This document shows positions 16,994-24,509 of a stretch of DNA of 64,000 nt, piece by piece. A program made the position numbers and the translations under genes. Below the pieces are notes generated by a model. The model saw only the letters and a list, made by a program, of their open reading frames with translations. It was not told the DNA's origin and searched no databases. How positions within the stretch are numbered: the first letter of the stretch is position 1; every line of letters starts with the position of its first letter. Source of the DNA: Dongia_B sp964406155 (GTDB lineage Bacteria > Pseudomonadota > Alphaproteobacteria > Dongiales > Dongiaceae); NCBI GenBank assembly GCA_964406155.1, contig CAYOQR010000012.1, forward strand, positions 32,908 through 96,907. Direction: 5' to 3'.

Positions 16994-17043
16994 TTGCCCA
17001 GGCCATCGGCCTTGCCTGACCCCCGGACGGATCTCGCCTGATC

Positions 17044-17451
17044 TCAGTCGGGATCCTTGTCAAACGCCTTGGTCCCCGGCGGCAATTGCATCCAGCCATG
17101 GCGGCGGCAGTCATAGACAGAGACCTGCGGCGGTGGGAAATCCGGATCGGCGAAGGCGCCGACGGCGACGCTCACGGAGCGGTCTTCATAGCCTTCTTCG
17201 GTGTGGAACACGGTGGTGCCGCAGACAGGGCAGAACCGGAACCTGAATTTCGCGCCCTGGTCGCCGGTACGCAGATAGTCGGTCGCTGTGCCGTGAACGG
17301 TATAGGGTGCGGCGAAGCTGGCCAGTGCCGCAAACACGCTCCCGGTCCGGCGCTGGCAGGCGAGGCAATGGCAGACACCGACGCCGCGCGGTTCGCCCTG
17401 CACCTCGATGCGCAACTGCCCGCAGGAACAAGAGGCTGTTCTGGACACCAT
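17044..17451 (-). CDS. GFA (glutathione-dependent formaldehyde-activating) family protein
   Basis: A 135-residue zinc-binding protein of the GFA/CENP-V family. The cysteine clusters CSCGQL, CHCLACQRRTG and FCPVCGTT give the two-zinc arrangement of the fold. The frame extends 51 residues further upstream, but the ATG at 17451 has a GAGG ribosome-binding site and gives the conserved N-terminus. Most family members do not have proven formaldehyde-glutathione activity. The gene is convergent with the DUF2182 gene. Confidence 0.88.
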   Translation of the reverse strand: MVSRTASCSCGQLRIEVQGEPRGVGVCHCLACQRRTGSVFAALASFAAPYTVHGTATDYLRTGDQGAKFRFRFCPVCGTTVFHTEEGYEDRSVSVAVGAFADPDFPPPQVSVYDCRRHGWMQLPPGTKAFDKDPD

Positions 17452-17547
17452 GACACACCTCGCAGGATATGAGGTCGATTCGCCAGGCAACCTACTGCAT
17501 CGACGGCGATGGCGACCAGTGCGCTGGAGATGAATGCGCTGGACATG

Positions 17548-17586
17548 AAAAAGGGCGGCCGATGGCACCGGCCGCCCCTTCTTTTT
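17548..17586. terminator. Bidirectional rho-independent terminator
   Basis: AAGGGCGGCC (17551-17560), a 9-base loop, then GGCCGCCCCTT (17570-17580), with a T-run on the right and an A-run on the left, so it works in both directions. On the minus strand it ends transcription of the ferredoxin-NADP reductase gene, whose stop is 28 bp upstream in that direction. Confidence 0.8.
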
Positions 17587-17613
17587 GGGCTTGCTGGATC
17601 GCACGCCAGTGCG

Positions 17614-18705
17614 TCACTCCTTCGGCACGCCTTGCGTCGTCGAATATTCGAAATGCAGTTCTTCGCCCGGATGTACCAGCGGGCGGATGGCATGGGCGGC
17701 CATGGCCGCTTCCGAGAAGCCGCAGAGGATCAGCTTCAGCTTGCCGGGGTAATCGGCGATATCGCCGATGGCGAAGATGCCCGGCACATTGGTGGCGCTA
17801 TCCTTCGGCGTGACGGCGATATGGTTGCGCTCCAGGTTGAGGCCCCAATCGGCGATCGGACCCAGATTCATGGCGAGACCGAAGAAAGGCAGCAGCACAT
17901 CGGCTTCCAGGCGTTTGACCGTCCCTTCCAGCGTCGCCACATTGACCGCCGTCAACTGGCCGTTGCTCCCTTCCAGACTGTGGAGCTGATAGGGCGTCAC
18001 CAGTTCGATGCCGCCGCTCTTCGAGAGCTGTTCCAGCCGCGCCGCACTTTCCGGCGCGGCGCGGAATTTCGGCCGGCGATGGATCACCTGGATGCTGGCG
18101 GCGATGCCGTGCAGTGCCAGGGCCCAGTCGACGGCGGAATCGCCGCCGCCGGCGATCACCACGCGCTTGCCGCGGAAATCTTCCTTGCGCTTCACCAGGT
18201 AGAAGACGCTCGTGCCCTCGAACTGCTCCAGGCCCTCCAGCGGCGGGCGGTTGGGGCCGAAGGCGCCGCAGCCGGCGGCGACGATCACGGCGCGGGCATC
18301 GATCTTCGTGCCCTTGTCGGTTTCCAGCAGCCAGCGCTCGCTCCCGGCCGTCACATGGGCAGTCAATTTCTCCACCCGCTCGCCCAGGTGATAGGCCGGA
18401 TGGAACGGGGCGGCCTGCGCCTCCAGCTTCTGCACCAGATCGGCGGCGTCGATCGCCGGATGGCCGGGGATGTCGTAGATGGGCTTTTCGGGATAGAGGG
18501 CGGCGCATTGCCCGCCGGTGCTCTCCAGGGCGTCAATGACATGGCATTTCATCTTCAGCATGCCGCATTCGAACACCGCAAACAGGCCGACCGGCCCGGC
18601 GCCGATGACCGCCACATCGGTCTGGTGAGCCCCACCAGTCTCGTGAGATTGCCCTGACATATCCGCCAGAAATCCTTCTTCCATCATATGAAACTCGCGG
18701 CGCAT
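17614..18705 (-). CDS. Ferredoxin/flavodoxin-NADP+ reductase, thioredoxin-reductase-like
   Basis: A 363-residue flavoprotein of the type-2 FNR (YumC-like) group. VIGAGPVGLFAVFECG binds FAD, VVIAGGGDSAVDWAL binds NADPH, and GIFAIGDIADYPGKLKLI is the second FAD motif. The CxxC redox pair of true thioredoxin reductases is absent from the NADPH domain, and GGQCAALYPEKPIYDIPG is typical of these FNRs. It transfers electrons between NADPH and ferredoxin or flavodoxin in the cytoplasm. Starts at 18705, 18687, 18684 or 18660 are possible; homologues usually begin near the last. It is divergent from tsaE. Confidence 0.9.
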   Translation of the reverse strand: MRREFHMMEEGFLADMSGQSHETGGAHQTDVAVIGAGPVGLFAVFECGMLKMKCHVIDALESTGGQCAALYPEKPIYDIPGHPAIDAADLVQKLEAQAAPFHPAYHLGERVEKLTAHVTAGSERWLLETDKGTKIDARAVIVAAGCGAFGPNRPPLEGLEQFEGTSVFYLVKRKEDFRGKRVVIAGGGDSAVDWALALHGIAASIQVIHRRPKFRAAPESAARLEQLSKSGGIELVTPYQLHSLEGSNGQLTAVNVATLEGTVKRLEADVLLPFFGLAMNLGPIADWGLNLERNHIAVTPKDSATNVPGIFAIGDIADYPGKLKLILCGFSEAAMAAHAIRPLVHPGEELHFEYSTTQGVPKE

Positions 18706-18846
18706 CCTGCCCCGCGCGCCTGGTCAAATCAATCCAACTTTGCCCTTTTTGTGTCCCTCGGGCGCCTAAAACCCCAGTGTAAATCAGGGATTTAGGCCTG
18801 AAAACCGGAGACAGCCCAACTTTCAGGCAGGTGCCGGCGATCCCCA

Positions 18847-18887
18847 CCGGTTGATCTCCGCCGGTTGATCCCTTCGGTTGATCTCTG
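18847..18887. repeat. Triple CGGTTGATC repeat upstream of tsaE
   Basis: Three near-identical words, CCGGTTGATC (18847), CCGGTTGATC (18861) and TCGGTTGATC (18874), spaced 14 and 13 bp apart, in the 208-bp gap between the reductase gene and tsaE. The spacing is close to the other short tandem repeats in this window. The role is unknown. Confidence 0.5.
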
Positions 18888-18913
18888 GCGGGTCGCCCGG
18901 TAAAAGCTGCTGG

Positions 18914-19435
18914 ATGAAGTCGGCCGATGACATTTCATTTTTGCTCGCACGCAAGCTGCCGGATGAAGCGGCCACGGCGGCGCTGGCGGCCGATCTCGCC
19001 CCCCATCTGCGGCCGGGCGATATCCTCGCTTTGGACGGCGATCTCGGTGCCGGCAAGACCACCTTCGCCCGCGCTCTGATCCGGGGCCTCGCCAATGTGG
19101 ACGAGGTGCCGAGCCCGACCTTCACCCTGGTCCAGACCTATCCCGGCCAGGTGACGTCGACGGAAGGCGGCGGGCTGCCGGTCGAATTGTGGCATTTCGA
19201 TCTCTACCGTCTGACCCGCGCCGAGGAAGCCTATGACCTCGCCATCGAGGAGGCCTTCGCCACCGGGATCTCGCTGATCGAATGGCCGGACCGTCTGGGC
19301 GGATTGCTGCCGGCGCGGCGGCTGGTCCTCTCTTTAACGACAGAAACAGGCCAGCCGGGCCGGCTGGCGCGGATCATGGGGAATGCCGCCTGGCGTACCC
19401 GCCTGGCGGCGCTGATACAGGGGAATGGATCATGA
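18914..19435 (+). CDS. tsaE: tRNA threonylcarbamoyladenosine biosynthesis ATPase TsaE
   Basis: ATPase partner of TsaB and TsaD in making the t6A modification of tRNAs that read ANN codons. The 173-residue protein has Walker A GDLGAGKTT at residues 42-50, PSPTFTLVQTYPG, and FDLYRLTRAEEAYDLAIEE. The ATG at 18914 gives a normal TsaE N-terminus; an upstream in-frame TTG at 18878 does not. The stop overlaps the next gene's ATG (ATGA at 19432-19435), so translation is coupled with the sugar kinase amgK. Confidence 0.93.
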   Translation: MKSADDISFLLARKLPDEAATAALAADLAPHLRPGDILALDGDLGAGKTTFARALIRGLANVDEVPSPTFTLVQTYPGQVTSTEGGGLPVELWHFDLYRLTRAEEAYDLAIEEAFATGISLIEWPDRLGGLLPARRLVLSLTTETGQPGRLARIMGNAAWRTRLAALIQGNGS

Positions 19436-20448
19436 GCAACGGCATCGACCGCACCGCCCGCGAAGCGGCGGTCGCGACCTTTCTGCAGGCGAGCGGCTGG
19501 CACCAGGCGGATCGCCGCCTGCTGGCCGGCGATGCCTCGTTCCGCCGCTACGACCGGCTGACCGCCGCCGATGGCAGCCGCGCCGTGCTGATGGATGCGC
19601 CGCCGCCGATGGAGGATGTGCGGCCCTTCATCGCCATCGACCGCTTGCTGACCGGGCTTGAGCTGAGCGTGCCCCGCATCCTCGCCGAGGATGCCGCCAA
19701 CGGCTTCCTGCTGCTGGAAGATTTCGGCGACGACACCTATACCCGGTTGCTGGCGCGCGGCCATGACGAGACCGCGCTCTATGCCCTGGCGACCGACACC
19801 TTGGCCGCCCTGCATCAGCGCCTGCCGGCGGCGGCGCTCGGAACCTTGCGCCACTTCGATCTGGAGAGCGCCCTGCGCCAGGTGTCGCTGCTGCTCGACT
19901 GGTACTGGCCGGAGATCCATGGCAGCGAGCCCCCGGCGGCGATCCGCGCCGAGTTCGAGGCTGCCTGGCGCCAGGTGCTGCCGCTCTGGCAGCGCCTGCC
20001 CGAGACCCTGGTCCTGTTCGACTTCCATATCGACAATCTGCTGCTGCTTCCCGGCCGTGCCGGGGTCAAGGCCTGCGGCCTGCTGGATTTCCAGGATGCC
20101 CTGGCCGGGCCGCTCGCTTTCGATCTCGTCTCCCTGCTGGAAGACGTGCGGCGCAATGTGCCGATGCCGCTGATGCAGGCGATGATCGAGCGCTATCTTG
20201 CCGCCAATCCGGGCCTGTCCCGTGACGATTTCATGACCGTCTATGCGGTCAGCGGCGCCCAGCGCAACACCCGCATCGCCGGCACCTTCGCCCGCCTCTT
20301 GCGGCGCGACGGCAAGCCGGGCTATCAGCGCTATATGCTGCGGGTCTGGGAACTGATCGCCCATGACATCGCCCATCCGGCCCTGGCGCCGGTGGCGGAT
20401 TGGTATCGCCGTCACCTGCCGGAGGCCGATCGGCGCGTCATTGCCTGA
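19432..20448 (+). CDS. amgK: N-acetylmuramate/N-acetylglucosamine kinase AmgK-like
   Basis: A 338-residue aminoglycoside-phosphotransferase-fold kinase. FDFHIDNLL gives the catalytic HxDN and GLLDFQDALAG the metal-binding aspartate segment. In Pseudomonas putida, AmgK phosphorylates the anomeric position of N-acetylmuramic acid released in peptidoglycan turnover, and MurU makes the UDP-sugar, bypassing MurA. The gene sits directly between tsaE (ATGA overlap) and a MurU-type nucleotidyltransferase, the order expected for this recycling route. Function is inferred from family and this pairing. Confidence 0.82.
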   Translation: MSNGIDRTAREAAVATFLQASGWHQADRRLLAGDASFRRYDRLTAADGSRAVLMDAPPPMEDVRPFIAIDRLLTGLELSVPRILAEDAANGFLLLEDFGDDTYTRLLARGHDETALYALATDTLAALHQRLPAAALGTLRHFDLESALRQVSLLLDWYWPEIHGSEPPAAIRAEFEAAWRQVLPLWQRLPETLVLFDFHIDNLLLLPGRAGVKACGLLDFQDALAGPLAFDLVSLLEDVRRNVPMPLMQAMIERYLAANPGLSRDDFMTVYAVSGAQRNTRIAGTFARLLRRDGKPGYQRYMLRVWELIAHDIAHPALAPVADWYRRHLPEADRRVIA

Positions 20449-20492
20449 TCCAGGCTGCGGAACACAGGACGAGCCCAAGACAGGACGAGATT

Positions 20493-21257
20493 GTGACCAA
20501 GACCAGCCTGACCGCCCAGATCGTGGAGAAACCCGCCGCCATGCCGAAGACCGCCATGGTGCTTGCGGCCGGGTTCGGCACGCGGCTGCGGCCGCTGACC
20601 GAAACCACCCCCAAGGCGATGGTGCGGGTGCTGGGGCGGCCGATGCTCGATGTCGTGCTCGACCGCCTGGCGGCGGCCGGCGTCGAGCGAGTGGTGGTCA
20701 ACCTGCACCATCTGGGCCATGTGATCCGCGAGCATCTGAAGGGCCGCAAGGTACCGGAGATCATCTTCTCCGAGGAGAAGGATATCCTGGAAACCGGCGG
20801 CGGCATCGTCCAGGCCTTGCCGCTGCTGGGCGATGAGCCCTTTTTCACCGTCAATGCCAAGATCATCTGGCTCAACGGCAAGGTCGATGCCCTCTGGCGC
20901 CTGGCGCAGCAATGGGATCCGGAGAAGATGGACGGGCTCCTGCTGCTGCAGCCGACGGTGACCGCCGTGGGCTATGACGGCAAGGGCGATTTCCAGATGG
21001 ACCAGGCCGGCCATATCCGCCGCCGGCACGGCTGGGAGGTGGCACCGTTCCTCTATGCCGGTATCCAGATCTGCCATCCGCGCCTGTTCCGCGACGCGCC
21101 CAAGGGCGCCTTCTCCACCAATGTGGTCTGGGACCGCGCCATGGAGGAAGAGCGGCTCTACGGCATCCGGCATGACGGCGAATGGTATCATGTCAGCACG
21201 CCGAAGCATCTCGAGGAAGTCGAGCGCCATCTGCTCTATCACGGCATCCGTTTTTGA
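20493..21257 (+). CDS. murU: N-acetylmuramate-1-phosphate uridylyltransferase MurU-like
   Basis: A nucleotidyltransferase of the GlmU/RfbA fold, 254 residues from the GTG at 20493. LAAGFGTRLRPLTETTPKAM is the nucleotide-binding signature, ETGGGIVQALPLL and FFTVNAKIIW line the sugar site. It should join UTP to MurNAc-1-phosphate made by AmgK. Two starts are plausible: the GTG at 20493 behind AGGACGAGATT, or the ATG at 20541. It ends 15 bp before addB, so it belongs to the tsaE-addA operon. Confidence 0.82.
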   Translation: MTKTSLTAQIVEKPAAMPKTAMVLAAGFGTRLRPLTETTPKAMVRVLGRPMLDVVLDRLAAAGVERVVVNLHHLGHVIREHLKGRKVPEIIFSEEKDILETGGGIVQALPLLGDEPFFTVNAKIIWLNGKVDALWRLAQQWDPEKMDGLLLLQPTVTAVGYDGKGDFQMDQAGHIRRRHGWEVAPFLYAGIQICHPRLFRDAPKGAFSTNVVWDRAMEEERLYGIRHDGEWYHVSTPKHLEEVERHLLYHGIRF

Positions 21258-21272
21258 CGCAGGATCGGGTCG

Positions 21273-24200
21273 ATGAGCGCCGATCCGATTCATAACGACC
21301 CAAGATCCACGCCGCCTCAATCGTTCGAGGGTTCCGCACCCAGGGGTTCCGCACCCGAGGGTCCCGCGCCCAGGGGCGCTGCGGGACCTGCGACGGTCTT
21401 CAACATTCCGACCGGCACCGCTTTCGTCGATGCCCTGGCGATGGGCTTGCTGCGCCAGGCCGACGGCGATCCTTTGCGCCTCGCGGCGATGACCGTGCTG
21501 CTGCCGAACCGGCGCGCCTGCCGGGCGCTGCAGGAAGCCTTTCTGCGTCATGCCGATCTCGATCCCGTGAAAGGGATGCAGGCGAAGGGCAGGGCCCTGC
21601 TGCTGCCGCGATTGCAGCCGATCGGCGATGTCGATGAGGACGATCTCGCCGTCCTCGCGGCCGGCAATGGCTCGCTCGATCTGCCGCCGGCGATCGATCC
21701 CCTGCGCCGGCAATTGCTGCTGGCCCGCCTCGTCATGGCCGGTCGGCCGCGCTTCCTGCCGGCAAGCGGGCGCGAGAGCGAGCCTCTGCGCTGGCAGGAT
21801 GCCGTGCGCCTCGCCGCCGATCTCGGGCGGCTGCTCGATCAGGTGGAAACCGAGGGCTGCGATCTCGCGGCGCTGGGCAATCTGGTGACCGGCGATCTCG
21901 CCCAGCACTGGCAGCTCACGGTCAATTTCCTCGATATCCTACGTGATGCTTGGCCGGCGATCCTGCGCGAGGAGGGGGCGATCGATGCCGCCGCGCGGCG
22001 CAATCTCCTGCTGCGGCGCCAGCGCGATCTGTGGCTGGGACAACCGCCCGCCGGCCCGGTGATCGCCGCCGGTTCGACCGGCTCGATCCCCGCCAGCGCC
22101 GATCTCATCGCCGCCATCGCCCGCCTGCCGCAGGGTGCCGTGGTGCTGCCCGGCCTCGACCGCAGCGTCGATGACGCCGTCTGGGGCAAGGTCTCCGAGG
22201 ATCCCAGCCATCCGCAATTTGGCTTGGCGCTGCTGCTGCGCCATATCGGCCTTTCGCGGGGCGAGGTGCGGGACTGGCCGGCCGCGATTGAGGCAGATGA
22301 AACGGCTGAGACGCGCCGCCGGCTGATCGCCCAGGCGCTGATGCCGGCCGATTGCACCGACCGCTGGTCCCAGGCCGCCACGCTGATCGATCCCGTCGAG
22401 GCGGGCCGTGCCTGGGATGGCGTGCGGCGTATCGATTGCCGCAGCCGGCAGGAGGAGGCCGGGGTGATCGCCCTCATCCTGCGCCGTCATGTCGAGACGC
22501 CGGGTGCTGCCCGCGCGGCTCTGGTGACGCCGGATCGCCGCCTGGCGGCACAGGTGGCGGCGGAGTTGCGGCGCTGGAATATCGTGATCGACGATTCCGC
22601 CGGCAGCGCCCTCAATCTGACACCGCCCGGCGCTTTCCTCTTGCTGCTGGCCGAGGCCGCTGCCCAGGAATGGGCGCCGGTGCCGCTGCTTGCCTTGCTG
22701 AAGCATCCGCTCTGCGCCGCTGGCCGCGATGTCGCCGGGTTCCGCCTGCTGGTGCGTGAGCTGGAACGGGCGGTGCTGCGCGGCGCTCGTCCGGCGCCGG
22801 GTTTCGCCGGCCTGCATGAGGCGCTGCAGGCGGCCGTCGCGGCAGAGCAGATGCGTGAGAGCGATGCCGCGCGCCTGACCGCCGTGATCGAGGATCTGGC
22901 ACAGCGTCTCGGTGGTCTCACCGACTGGTCGGCGCTGCTCGATCTCGGCGCCAGGCTCGCCGCGCATCTCGCCGCGGCGGAAGCGCTGGCGGCCAGCCGT
23001 GACGACAGTGCGGAGATGATCGGCGCCATGCGGCTGTGGCGCGGCGAGGCGGGCGAGGGCCTGGCCGATTTCGTCCACCGCCTGGGCGAGGCCGCGAGCG
23101 GCCAGCCGGAATTGTCGGCATTGGATTATGCCGCCTTGCTGGCCGAACTGATGGCCGGCATCGAGGTACGGCCGCGTTACGGCGCCCATCCGCGCCTCTT
23201 CATCTGGGGGCCCCTGGAGGCCCGCTTGCAGCAGGTCGAGGTGATGGTGCTGGGCGGGCTCAATGACGGCACCTGGCCGGCCGATCCGGCGATCGATCCC
23301 TGGCTCAACCGGCCGATGCGCCATGCCTTCGGTCTGCCGCAGCCGGAGCGCCGCATCGGCCTCTCGGCCCATGACTTCCAGCAGGCGCTGGGCGCGCCCA
23401 CGGTCTATCTCACCCGTGCGCTCAGGGTGGAGGGTACGCCGACCGTGCCGTCGCGCTGGCTCCTGCGTCTGGAAGCCTATCTGCGCTGTCTCGGCCCGTC
23501 TGTCGAGGCAGCATCGGCCGAAGCGGCATCCGCCGAGGCGATCCCGGCCGAAACCTGGATCGCCTGGCAGGCGGTGCTCGATCGTCCGGACGCGGTGCAG
23601 CCCTGCGCCCGTCCGGCACCACGTCCCGGTGTGCAGTATCGGCCGAAGGCGCTCTCGGTCACCCGCATCGAAACCTGGATGCGCGATCCCTACGCCATCT
23701 ATGCGCAATACATCCTGAAGCTGCGCGCGCTCGAGCCCTTGGATGCCGATCCCAGCCTCGCCGATCTCGGCACCGTCATTCATGCGGCCCTGGAGAGGTT
23801 CCTGGCCGATTGCCGCGACGGCCTGCCGCCGGATGCTCTGACCCGGCTTCTCGGCTATGGCGAGGCGAGCTTCGGCGAGATCCTGGCGCGGCCCGCCGTC
23901 TGGGCCTTCTGGTGGCCGCGCTTCCAGCGCATCGCCGCCTGGATCGTCGAGCAGGAAACGGAGCGGCGACCCCACATCGCCGCCAGCTTCACCGAATTGC
24001 AGGGCGAACTGGCCATCGCGGAGGTCGAGCCGCCTTTTGTCCTGAAAGCAAGGGCTGACCGCATCGATGCCCTGCGCGACGGCAGCCTGGCGATCATCGA
24101 CTACAAGACCGGCGCCGTGCCGCGCATGGAGGAAATCCATCTCGGTTTCGCACCGCAATTGCCGCTGGAAGCGGCCTTGGCGAAAGCTGGCGCCTTCAGG

Positions 24201-24509
24201 CCCGACAGCGCATCGGCGCCGTTGCAAGGCCCGATCGCCGAACTGGCCTTCTGGCAGTTGAACGGCCGCGATGGCGGCGGCGCGGTGAAGCCGATCAAGG
24301 AGGCCGGCAAGGGCCGCCAGGGCAATGCCGATTACATGGTCCTGGCCGAGCTGGCCTATGACGGCCTGCTGGAATTGCTGCGCGATTTCTCTCGCGAGGA
24401 TGCCACTTATCCCGCGCAACCGGCGCCCCGTTATGCGCCGCGCTACAGCGATTACGGCCATCTCGCCCGTGTCCTTGAATGGTCGCTCTCCGGCGAGGAG
24501 GCGGAATGA
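21273..24509 (+). CDS. addB: Double-strand break repair protein AddB
   Basis: A 1078-residue subunit of the AddAB helicase-nuclease, the alphaproteobacterial counterpart of RecBCD. It has an inactivated helicase-like core with no Walker A motif, and a C-terminal RecB-type nuclease with LAIIDYKTGAV near residue 943 and GTVIHAALERFL. The first ~40 residues are a low-complexity tail containing GSAPRGSAPEGPAPRG from three 15-bp repeats; a second triplet repeat encodes AASAEAASAEAIPAE (23508-23552). The start at 21273 follows GGATCGGGTCG, a weak site. addA overlaps its stop codon. Confidence 0.95.
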   Translation: MSADPIHNDPRSTPPQSFEGSAPRGSAPEGPAPRGAAGPATVFNIPTGTAFVDALAMGLLRQADGDPLRLAAMTVLLPNRRACRALQEAFLRHADLDPVKGMQAKGRALLLPRLQPIGDVDEDDLAVLAAGNGSLDLPPAIDPLRRQLLLARLVMAGRPRFLPASGRESEPLRWQDAVRLAADLGRLLDQVETEGCDLAALGNLVTGDLAQHWQLTVNFLDILRDAWPAILREEGAIDAAARRNLLLRRQRDLWLGQPPAGPVIAAGSTGSIPASADLIAAIARLPQGAVVLPGLDRSVDDAVWGKVSEDPSHPQFGLALLLRHIGLSRGEVRDWPAAIEADETAETRRRLIAQALMPADCTDRWSQAATLIDPVEAGRAWDGVRRIDCRSRQEEAGVIALILRRHVETPGAARAALVTPDRRLAAQVAAELRRWNIVIDDSAGSALNLTPPGAFLLLLAEAAAQEWAPVPLLALLKHPLCAAGRDVAGFRLLVRELERAVLRGARPAPGFAGLHEALQAAVAAEQMRESDAARLTAVIEDLAQRLGGLTDWSALLDLGARLAAHLAAAEALAASRDDSAEMIGAMRLWRGEAGEGLADFVHRLGEAASGQPELSALDYAALLAELMAGIEVRPRYGAHPRLFIWGPLEARLQQVEVMVLGGLNDGTWPADPAIDPWLNRPMRHAFGLPQPERRIGLSAHDFQQALGAPTVYLTRALRVEGTPTVPSRWLLRLEAYLRCLGPSVEAASAEAASAEAIPAETWIAWQAVLDRPDAVQPCARPAPRPGVQYRPKALSVTRIETWMRDPYAIYAQYILKLRALEPLDADPSLADLGTVIHAALERFLADCRDGLPPDALTRLLGYGEASFGEILARPAVWAFWWPRFQRIAAWIVEQETERRPHIAASFTELQGELAIAEVEPPFVLKARADRIDALRDGSLAIIDYKTGAVPRMEEIHLGFAPQLPLEAALAKAGAFRPDSASAPLQGPIAELAFWQLNGRDGGGAVKPIKEAGKGRQGNADYMVLAELAYDGLLELLRDFSREDATYPAQPAPRYAPRYSDYGHLARVLEWSLSGEEAE
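21330..21374 (+). repeat. Three in-frame 15-bp tandem repeats, addB N-terminus
   Basis: GGTTCCGCACCCAGG, GGTTCCGCACCCGAG and GGTCCCGCGCCCAGG lie head to tail near the addB start. They encode a pentad-repeat tail (GSAPR, GSAPE, GPAPR) that precedes the conserved protein. Confidence 0.85.
23508..23552 (+). repeat. Three in-frame 15-bp tandem repeats, addB interior
   Basis: GCAGCATCGGCCGAA, GCGGCATCCGCCGAG and GCGATCCCGGCCGAA encode AASAE, AASAE, AIPAE in a linker between the helicase-like core and the nuclease domain. Confidence 0.85.

Noticed and set aside
18878..18913. Upstream TTG start for tsaE
   Set aside because: It would add a tail overlapping the CGGTTGATC repeats; the ATG at 18914 gives the normal TsaE N-terminus.
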